Positions 56,453-63,266 of a DNA stretch of 63,266 nucleotides are shown here, piece after piece (positions within the stretch are counted from its first letter, which is position 1; every line of letters begins with the position of its first letter). A program made the translations under genes and the position numbers. The stretch lies in assembly GCA_016765295.1 (NCBI GenBank), contig JAESQF010000039.1:1-63266 (forward strand), read 5' to 3'. The notes beneath the pieces were generated by a model. It saw only the letters and a program-made list of their open reading frames with translations. It had not been told where the DNA came from and ran no database searches. Source of the stretch: Oleispira sp. Its GTDB lineage: Bacteria; Pseudomonadota; Gammaproteobacteria; Pseudomonadales; Oceanobacteraceae.

Positions 56453-56617
56453 TTATTCCTTACCCTCTGCGGTGGCCTCTATCAATTCAGCAGCGTCTGC
56501 CGCCGCACGATTGGCTTTTGAAATATAAACTGGCTTAGTGCTTTTAGGCGCTAATTTAGCATTCGCCTTGCGCATCTTCTTGCCTAAAATTTTATTAATC
56601 TTCTTTTTACGGTTCAT
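56453..56617 (-). CDS. Small basic protein, DUF2986 family
   Basis: 54 residues (MNRKKKINKILGKKMRKANAK opening, then LAPKSTKPVYISKANRA). The Lys-rich N-terminus and the KPxYISKA segment match the short DUF2986 family of marine gammaproteobacteria, whose role is unknown. No signal peptide or membrane segment is present. It is placed just upstream of the TPP riboswitch on the same strand, with a separate start, and is divergent from the SDR gene at 56692. Confidence 0.8.
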   Translation of the reverse strand: MNRKKKINKILGKKMRKANAKLAPKSTKPVYISKANRAAADAAELIEATAEGKE

Positions 56618-56691
56618 AACACGACTTCATAATTTGAATTAAGTATGATCATTTTAATCTCTCTAACGCGTAAAACAAGGTTATTAGCAGA

Positions 56692-57537
56692 ATGACAAGT
56701 ATCAGTATCTTAGGCAGTGGCTGGTTAGGCTTACCTTTGGCTAATGAATTACAGCAGGCTGGCTACAACATTAAGACCTCTACCCGTAGCTCAGAGCGCT
56801 TAGAGCAGATTAATAAATCGGGTATTGAGACCTGTTTATTCGATATTGAGTCAGATGAGAGCAGCCTGATAGAAAACAGCGACCATTTTTTACAAGCCGA
56901 CATCCTTATCATCAATATAACCAGTAAGAATGTCGAAGCATTCAAAGCTTTGATCTGCCAAATAGAGGCCTCACCGATTAGCAAGGTGCTCTTCATCAGC
57001 TCGACCTCTGTCTATGCCGATTCTTCTGAACCAAACCCTACCCCGATAACAGAAGACAATTTATCGGCACTTAGCCCCTGCCCGCTACTAGAGATCGAAA
57101 GCCTATTTATCGATAACCGTCGCTTTCAAACCAGTATTATTCGTTTTGCCGGCTTAATCGGTTATCAAAGACACCCTGGTCGCTTCTTTATACAAAAAGA
57201 TGAAGACAACAAACTCAGCTGCAAAACTATTAAAAATCCTGATGGATTGGTAAATATGATTCATCGTGATGATTGCATTGGTTTGATACAAGCAGTGATC
57301 AAACAGCAGAGCTGGGGGGAGATTTTTAATGGCTGCTCTAGCCAGCACCCTACTCGACGAGCATTCTATAGCTGGGCTATTGCCGATTATTGTGGCGAAG
57401 AGAAGCTCGAGGTGAAGTTCTTAGAAGAAGCTAATTCAAGCTTTAAGATAATTGATAATAGCAAAGTAAAAAACCACCTTACTTACCCGTTCACTCAAGA
57501 TGATTTATTTTCATTAATATTTGATCAGCGTGTTTAA
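56692..57537 (+). CDS. NAD(P)-dependent SDR-family epimerase/dehydratase, YeeZ-like
   Basis: 281 residues. An N-terminal Rossmann motif ILGSGWLGLPLA with GxGxxG is present, with SSTSVYADSS in the active-site region; the usual YxxxK is not obvious, as in YeeZ-type atypical extended SDRs. The substrate is unknown. An upstream AGCAGA region gives a weak ribosome site. It is divergent from the DUF2986 gene. Confidence 0.82.
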   Translation: MTSISILGSGWLGLPLANELQQAGYNIKTSTRSSERLEQINKSGIETCLFDIESDESSLIENSDHFLQADILIINITSKNVEAFKALICQIEASPISKVLFISSTSVYADSSEPNPTPITEDNLSALSPCPLLEIESLFIDNRRFQTSIIRFAGLIGYQRHPGRFFIQKDEDNKLSCKTIKNPDGLVNMIHRDDCIGLIQAVIKQQSWGEIFNGCSSQHPTRRAFYSWAIADYCGEEKLEVKFLEEANSSFKIIDNSKVKNHLTYPFTQDDLFSLIFDQRV

Positions 57538-57600
57538 TTCAATACTTGATGCAGTGATAACACGAGCATTATTTATGCGCTCAATATACAAGAATATAGA

Positions 57601-58068
57601 ATGAGATCATTCATATTGTTTTTCATTGTACTCACGTCAGGCTGCGTCTCTCTCGATAATAATTTGCAGAATGCGTTAGCATTCGGAGAAAGAAAAGAGC
57701 TTAACGAATATAGCCCTAATGTTGATAAGCAGCTCTTAGTGAGATTGTATAGCTCTCCGCTCTATAAAGATCATTGCTTCATCGAGACCCACGGCACATG
57801 TAAATATAGCTACTTCCTTAGCGTAGCTACATTTGATGAGTATCCCGAGACCAATATTTATAAGCTCAAAACTGAAGGTGAAATTATAGCGGTTAACTGG
57901 AAACAGACTGACGTTATCGATTCCGCTGAAATAGACTTAGTATTCAACCAGTTCTCAATGAGGGCCCTTGAAAATAATGCGTCCCTAATGAATCATGAGC
58001 AAAGAGTTCAGATCAAAGTCAATATTTCTGAGATTGTAGAAGTGATCGATTTAGTGAAAGATAGATAA
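57601..58068 (+). CDS. Predicted lipoprotein, unknown family
   Basis: 155 residues. The signal (FILFFIVLTSGC) ends in a lipobox with Cys15, so it should be lipid-anchored. The mature domain is mixed, with two Cys (HCFIETHGTCKYS) that may form a disulfide. No family is recognised. It lies alone 63 bases after the SDR gene and is convergent with the next gene. Confidence 0.65.
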   Translation: MRSFILFFIVLTSGCVSLDNNLQNALAFGERKELNEYSPNVDKQLLVRLYSSPLYKDHCFIETHGTCKYSYFLSVATFDEYPETNIYKLKTEGEIIAVNWKQTDVIDSAEIDLVFNQFSMRALENNASLMNHEQRVQIKVNISEIVEVIDLVKDR

Positions 58069-58093
58069 ATTGAAATAGTCTGCAAGCATCATA

Positions 58094-58510
58094 TCAATTC
58101 AAGCGACTATATTGACTGCGCTCATACATAGCGACAATTGTTGGAATTTCTTCTTCTGCACAAGTTTCATCGCGTAAGCGGCGAGAAATTGAATCGACAA
58201 TATAACTAACTGTTTCCGCTCCGGGGTGGCAGATTGCCGGCGTGGAACCATGCTCATCGGTAATCCATACCCAGCCACCACCAAACTCCAGAATGCACAA
58301 ATCGCCTAATAGGAAGCCCAAGCCATCTAAAATTTCGGTCTCTTTGTATTTACGTTCAGTAAGATCTGTTTGCTGCTTCCATAAGTCGATACAGCGGCCG
58401 ATTCCCGCATAGCTCTCATCACAACTATAATGCTGCAATATTTCACTGCCTATTTGCTGCCAGTGTTGTTTATTATTGAGCATGCGCTCGGAAAGCGGTT
58501 CGACAGTCAT
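58094..58510 (-). CDS. DUF3806-like cytoplasmic protein
   Basis: 138 residues, no signal peptide. The central part (LGFLLGDLCILEFGGGWVWITDEHGSTPAI) and the following SYIVDSISRRL look like DUF3806-type domains of unknown role. The ATG at 58510 is the first possible start. It is convergent with the lipoprotein gene. Confidence 0.55.
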   Translation of the reverse strand: MTVEPLSERMLNNKQHWQQIGSEILQHYSCDESYAGIGRCIDLWKQQTDLTERKYKETEILDGLGFLLGDLCILEFGGGWVWITDEHGSTPAICHPGAETVSYIVDSISRRLRDETCAEEEIPTIVAMYERSQYSRLN

Positions 58511-58570
58511 ACTTCCTAATCCTTACTCTATACCTTGCTCTAGATTCTATGCTGAATAACGTTTTTCTGA

Positions 58571-58717
58571 CTAAACAGCACCACTGGTGTAATAAACTGC
58601 AATCCCCACACCAACTACTAAAACTACTGTACTGAGGATAACCTTAATTACAATTTTCTTAATAAATTCTTCCGCTTCGTTACCTTTGACCACTTCGGTA
58701 TTTTTGTCAGTCGACAT
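58571..58717 (-). CDS. Small single-span membrane protein
   Basis: 48 residues: a charged N-terminal part (MSTDKNTEVVKGNEAEEFIK) and one helix (IVIKVILSTVVLVVGVGIAVYY). GGAG-type bases (TTGGAG) lie 8-10 bases before the ATG, which supports a real gene. No family is recognised. It lies between the DUF3806-like gene and the purA terminator. Confidence 0.65.
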   Translation of the reverse strand: MSTDKNTEVVKGNEAEEFIKKIVIKVILSTVVLVVGVGIAVYYTSGAV

Positions 58718-58793
58718 TTTCAAACTCCAATTTTAATACTTATCTATTACTTAAATAATAACGCATTTCATTTATCCACACTAAACAGCAGAC

Positions 58794-58832
58794 AAAAAAA
58801 ACCCAGATCAATTACTTGAGCTGGGTTTTTTT
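58794..58832. terminator. Intrinsic terminator after purA (bidirectional)
   Basis: A-run, ACCCAG (58801-58806), a 14-base loop and CTGGGT (58821-58826) with a T-run; A/T pairs lengthen the stem. It ends the minus-strand purA transcript and could act in the other direction as well. Confidence 0.88.
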
Positions 58833-58901
58833 ATTTCGCATGCTTAAAGCAAGCTCATAATCTTAATGCTTAAATTACAAAGCTAAGATTACACATCAAA
58901 C

Positions 58902-60212
<1,311 letters not shown>

Positions 60213-60217
60213 TTAGA

Positions 60218-61396
60218 TTAATTGGATTCGATCAGTTTCCACTGACCGTCTTTAAACTCAATACGTGCACCGCTGGTTGGCAATTCGCCGCTCAGCTGCA
60301 CTTCAACTCGGTTGCCTTGAGCACGTAGCTCGGCAATCAAGTCTAATAATTCTGCTGCCTGATCTTGATCGTAAGGCGCTGGCGCTTTCACGATACGGGC
60401 TTGAGCCGTGGTGAAGTGACCTAGCTGAGCCAATACTTTAAGATCAGCACTGAAACCCGTTGCCGGACGTGCACGGCCAAAAACAGCACCGGTTTCATTG
60501 TAGCGACCACCCTGAGCCACGGCATCGCCGTAACCCGGTACGTAAGACGCAAAAACCAAACCAGTGTGGTAGTTGTAGCCACGAAGGTCAGTAAAATCAA
60601 AGTACATCGGTACATTGTAGCGTACTGCTATCGCTTGGCAGACTTGCTTTAAGTGCTCGATGATCGCAGTCACTTCAGGCACCACGGGGGCTAGCTGCTC
60701 AACGACTTTATCAAGTACTTCTATACCACCTTGCAAGCGCACGAGTGCTTTGAAGGCGATTGTTAATGCCGGGTCAGTTAAGTGTTCTTCTGCCCACGCA
60801 TCTAAATCGGTTACGCATTTTACCTTCAATAAAGCAAAAAGCTGCTCTTCTGCCACGTTAGACAGCTGAGCTTTTGCCGAAAATGCTTTAAAAACCCCTA
60901 CGTGGCCAAGATCCAGATGCAAATCCTGCAATCCAGCTTGTTGTAAGGTATTTAGCATTAGGCTAATAATTTCGATATCGGCGGAGCTACCTGCCTCACC
61001 ATAAAGCTCAGCACCGATTTGAGTCGGTGTACGCCCAGCAAGAATGCTAGCAGCCTTAGCGTGAAAAACCGTACGGCAATAGCATAAACGGCTAACACCT
61101 TCTTGTGCCCAGCTATGAGCATCAATACGTGCGGTTTGCGGCGTAGTATCAGCGCTCAGGCCCATTAAACGACCGGAAAGCTGATCGGTTACCTTAAACG
61201 TCTGCAAATCTAGGTCACTGGCGGTGCCTGTTAGCAGAGAATCAAGATACTCAAGCGCTGGCGGTATAACAAAGTCATAGCCCCAACGATTAAAATCGTC
61301 CAACAAGTGACGGCGTAGTTGCTCTACACCACGCGCTTGTGGTGGCAATACTTCTTCGATTCCATCTGGTAATAACCAGCGATCGGCAGTGCTCAT
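60218..61396 (-). CDS. hisZ: ATP phosphoribosyltransferase regulatory subunit
   Basis: 392 residues from ATG 61396 (MSTADRWLLPDGIEEVLPPQA). It is a HisS-like fold without the tRNA-binding domain; class II synthetase motif 2 is seen near CYCRTVFHAKA. HisZ combines with the short HisG to form the first enzyme of histidine synthesis, so a short hisG is expected elsewhere. The frame is open to 61474, through a terminator hairpin, and another ATG lies at 61408. It sits between hflC and purA, a known gammaproteobacterial order. Confidence 0.95.
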   Translation of the reverse strand: MSTADRWLLPDGIEEVLPPQARGVEQLRRHLLDDFNRWGYDFVIPPALEYLDSLLTGTASDLDLQTFKVTDQLSGRLMGLSADTTPQTARIDAHSWAQEGVSRLCYCRTVFHAKAASILAGRTPTQIGAELYGEAGSSADIEIISLMLNTLQQAGLQDLHLDLGHVGVFKAFSAKAQLSNVAEEQLFALLKVKCVTDLDAWAEEHLTDPALTIAFKALVRLQGGIEVLDKVVEQLAPVVPEVTAIIEHLKQVCQAIAVRYNVPMYFDFTDLRGYNYHTGLVFASYVPGYGDAVAQGGRYNETGAVFGRARPATGFSADLKVLAQLGHFTTAQARIVKAPAPYDQDQAAELLDLIAELRAQGNRVEVQLSGELPTSGARIEFKDGQWKLIESN

Positions 61397-61423
61397 AGAT
61401 TTATCCATTAGACAGATAGACAC

Positions 61424-61451
61424 AAAAAAACCGGATCGATGTCCGGTTTTT
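61424..61451 (-). terminator. Intrinsic terminator between hflC and hisZ
   Basis: On the minus strand AAACCGGACA pairs with TCCGGTTT around a short loop, followed by a run of T's. The hairpin is about 60 bases after hflC and only about 30 bases before the hisZ start, leaving little room for a hisZ promoter. Readthrough is therefore likely, making it a partial attenuator. Confidence 0.85.
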
Positions 61452-61510
61452 CTGATTGTATCAAAAGCAAACAACTTGTTGAAGTTATTTACCGGACACT
61501 TTAGTAAGAA

Positions 61511-62380
61511 CTACTTACCCTTGGCGTCTTTCATGTAGCGAAAGAAGTCACTATCAGGCTTCAAAAGCAGCACATCTTGGCTACTGAACGTTTCCGTATA
61601 AGCCTTCAAACTACGAGTGAATGAATAGAACTCTGAATCTTTACTGTAGGCTTTCGCGTAGATGCTAGCAGCCGTTGCATCGCCGTCACCTTTAAGCTGC
61701 TCAGATTCACGATAAGCGTTCGCGAGTGTCACTGTCTTATTACGATCAGCTTCTGCGCGAGTACCTTCCGCCAGCTCTCTACCTTCAGAACGAATCTCTT
61801 TTGCTTCACGATCACGTTCAGCACGCATACGACGATAAACATCGTTACTTAGCTCTTTCGGTAAATCGATGGCTTTAATACGCACATCTAATATTTCGAT
61901 ACCAAACTCTGCTTGAGTTTCTTTATTCAAGTCAGTCGTCAGGTCTGTCATCAACAGATCACGCTCACCGGAAATGGCTTCGTGCAAACTGCGGCGAGCA
62001 AACTCGTTACGTAATCCTTTATTAGCCAAATCTGCAATACGATTGCTGGCTTCAAAGCGATCACCTGACGTAGCTTTGTAGTATTTCAATACATCTTTAA
62101 TACGCCATTTGACGAACGCATCAACGATAACGTATTTCTTACCGGCGGTTAAATAGCGGGCTGGTTGTGCATCCAGCGTTAAAATGCGGGCATCAAACTT
62201 TTTCACTGTCTGTAAAAAAGGTGTTTTGAAATGCAAACCTGCTGGAATGTCATTTTTAACGATTTGACCAAATTGCAAGGTTAATGCACTTTCGGTTTCG
62301 TTAACCACATACAAACTCTGGCTACCCACAATAATAGCGAGACCCAGAACAATTAATAATCCTAAACTCTTACCAGACAT
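61511..62380 (-). CDS. hflC: HflC, FtsH protease modulator
   Basis: 289 residues. An N-terminal membrane helix (LGLLIVLGLAIIVGSQSLYVV) is followed by the SPFH/band-7 domain (ETESALTLQFGQI, AGLHFKTPFLQTVKKFDARIL) and the long helix with the AEADRNKTVTLANAYRESEQLKGDGDA signature. HflC and HflK form a periplasmic cage that controls FtsH. Its start overlaps the hflK stop by one base (TAATG), so they are coupled. Confidence 0.97.
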   Translation of the reverse strand: MSGKSLGLLIVLGLAIIVGSQSLYVVNETESALTLQFGQIVKNDIPAGLHFKTPFLQTVKKFDARILTLDAQPARYLTAGKKYVIVDAFVKWRIKDVLKYYKATSGDRFEASNRIADLANKGLRNEFARRSLHEAISGERDLLMTDLTTDLNKETQAEFGIEILDVRIKAIDLPKELSNDVYRRMRAERDREAKEIRSEGRELAEGTRAEADRNKTVTLANAYRESEQLKGDGDATAASIYAKAYSKDSEFYSFTRSLKAYTETFSSQDVLLLKPDSDFFRYMKDAKGK

Positions 62381-63266
62381 TAGCGGTTCCCCTTACGATC
62401 ACTTTGGCGCTGACGAATTTCATTCAATACCTGATCGGTTATCGCTGAAACATCCACTTGTGAAGAACCACTAGCTTGAGACTGCGGTTTATTCTTCATG
62501 AGTTGATCCAGTGGTAAATACATCATGTTATTACCCCCTTCTACATCCACCAATACCTTGCTGGCATTGCTATACACTTCACTGATGGCATCGATGTATA
62601 AACGCTCACGCATTACCCCAGGTGCTTTCTTATATTCAGTATATAAGGCGACGAAACGATCCGCTTCACCGGTCGCTCTCGCAACTACCTGCTCTTTGTA
62701 AGCATTCGCTTCTTCTAATAAACGACGCGCTTTACCACGGGCTTCTGGTACCACAGAGTTAGCATAAGACTCAGCTTCACTGATTAAGCGATCTTTATCT
62801 TGACGCGCGGCCTGAATATCATCAAACGAGGCTTTAACTTGTGCCGGTGGACGTGCATCTTTCACGTTCACGTTGATTAACTTAATGCCCGTTTGATAAC
62901 GATCTAGATAGCTCTGCAAACGAATTTCAACTTGCTCTGCGGTCGCTTCACGACCCGAAGTTAAAATTTCATCCATTGAGCCAGAACCCACGTTATGACG
63001 TAATGCACTTTGTGCCGCGTGCTGCAAAGTCAAACGTGGATTTTCAATACGTAAGGCAAACGATACCGGATCAGCAACACGGTATTGAACATTGAGTTCA
63101 ACTTCTACAATGTTGTTATCTTCCGTTAACATGCTTTCTTCGATATTGACGGTACGTACCGTTGTCGTCTCGATGCGCAATAAGGTTTCAGCAAGAGGCA
63201 GCTTAAACTGCAAACCAGGGCCTTCAGTACGCTCGTATTTACCCAAACGTAGAATGACACCGCGTT
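62380..63266 (-). CDS. hflK: HflK, FtsH protease modulator (5' part outside window)
   Basis: At least 295 residues; the frame stays open to the window edge (RGVILRLGKYERTEGPGLQF), so the N-terminal cytoplasmic tail and membrane helix are missing. Present are the SPFH/band-7 domain (NIVEVELNVQYRVADP, LINVNVKDARPPAQVKASFDDIQAARQDKDRL) and the C-terminal helix (AYKEQVVARATGEADRFVALYTEYKKAP). It partners HflC around FtsH. A TTG at 63246 is only an internal codon, not a real start. Confidence 0.97.
   Translation of the reverse strand, partial: RGVILRLGKYERTEGPGLQFKLPLAETLLRIETTTVRTVNIEESMLTEDNNIVEVELNVQYRVADPVSFALRIENPRLTLQHAAQSALRHNVGSGSMDEILTSGREATAEQVEIRLQSYLDRYQTGIKLINVNVKDARPPAQVKASFDDIQAARQDKDRLISEAESYANSVVPEARGKARRLLEEANAYKEQVVARATGEADRFVALYTEYKKAPGVMRERLYIDAISEVYSNASKVLVDVEGGNNMMYLPLDQLMKNKPQSQASGSSQVDVSAITDQVLNEIRQRQSDRKGNR

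Noticed and set aside
63240-63266. hflK starting at TTG 63246
   Set aside because: The conserved RGVILRLGKYERT segment continues in frame upstream to the window edge, so the TTG is an internal Leu codon and the gene is cut by the window.

Overview
The window looks like part of a gammaproteobacterial chromosome, most like a marine Oceanospirillales/Pseudomonadales-type bacterium. This is inferred from gene order (hflK-hflC-hisZ-purA, a bet/cho choline cluster, ydbH-ynbE-ydbL) and moderate to low GC; no 16S rRNA or other taxonomic marker is present. No rRNA, tRNA or CRISPR array was recognised.

Region 1 (1-8.4 kb) is accessory DNA. It holds a putative heme-oxygenase-like iron enzyme divergent from a TetR regulator, two exported beta-propeller proteins, and a complete IS66-family element (5045-7377). 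The IS lies between the remnant of one gene and an acyltransferase gene whose last codons are now supplied by the IS end. No target-site duplication is visible, so the junction probably reflects a deletion or recombination.

Region 2 (8.7-31.7 kb) is a large AT-rich exopolysaccharide locus. The minus-strand arm runs from the initiating phosphoglycosyltransferase (26.8 kb) to an acyltransferase (8.7 kb). It includes an outer-membrane export lipoprotein that is frameshifted at a run of seven A/T, a GumC/Wzc-like chain-length protein, a CpsD-like protein with a degenerate P-loop, an outer-membrane barrel, an ExeA-like ATPase, two polysaccharide deacetylases, glycosyltransferases, a Wzy/ligase-type protein, a hexapeptide acetyltransferase and a flippase. 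The set resembles exosortase (PEP-CTERM)-associated EPS loci, but no exosortase is present. A divergent plus-strand arm encodes a TviB/TviC pair, predicted to make a UDP-N-acetylhexosaminuronic acid, plus an acyltransferase and a FemAB/GNAT-like protein.

Region 3 (31.8-45.2 kb) is mostly housekeeping: a VTT-domain (YqaA-like) membrane protein, an NCS2 purine permease, a Spy-like periplasmic protein, an Smr protein, ilvA and rpiA, then an apparent operon ydbH-ynbE-ydbL-lemA-M48 protease (envelope lipid transport and proteolysis), a small membrane protein and a TorF-type porin.

Region 4 (45.2-56.4 kb) has two nutrient operons. betI-betB-betA-choX-choW-choV imports choline and oxidises it to glycine betaine; a perfect 14-bp palindrome before betI is a likely BetI operator. 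A TPP riboswitch heads a TonB receptor, a YkoF-like thiamine-binding protein, a PnuC/PnuT permease and a thiamine-kinase-like protein, which together form a thiamine salvage route from the outer membrane to phosphorylated thiamine.

Region 5 (56.4-63.3 kb) contains small conserved or hypothetical genes and the purA, hisZ, hflC and hflK genes; hflK runs off the right edge.
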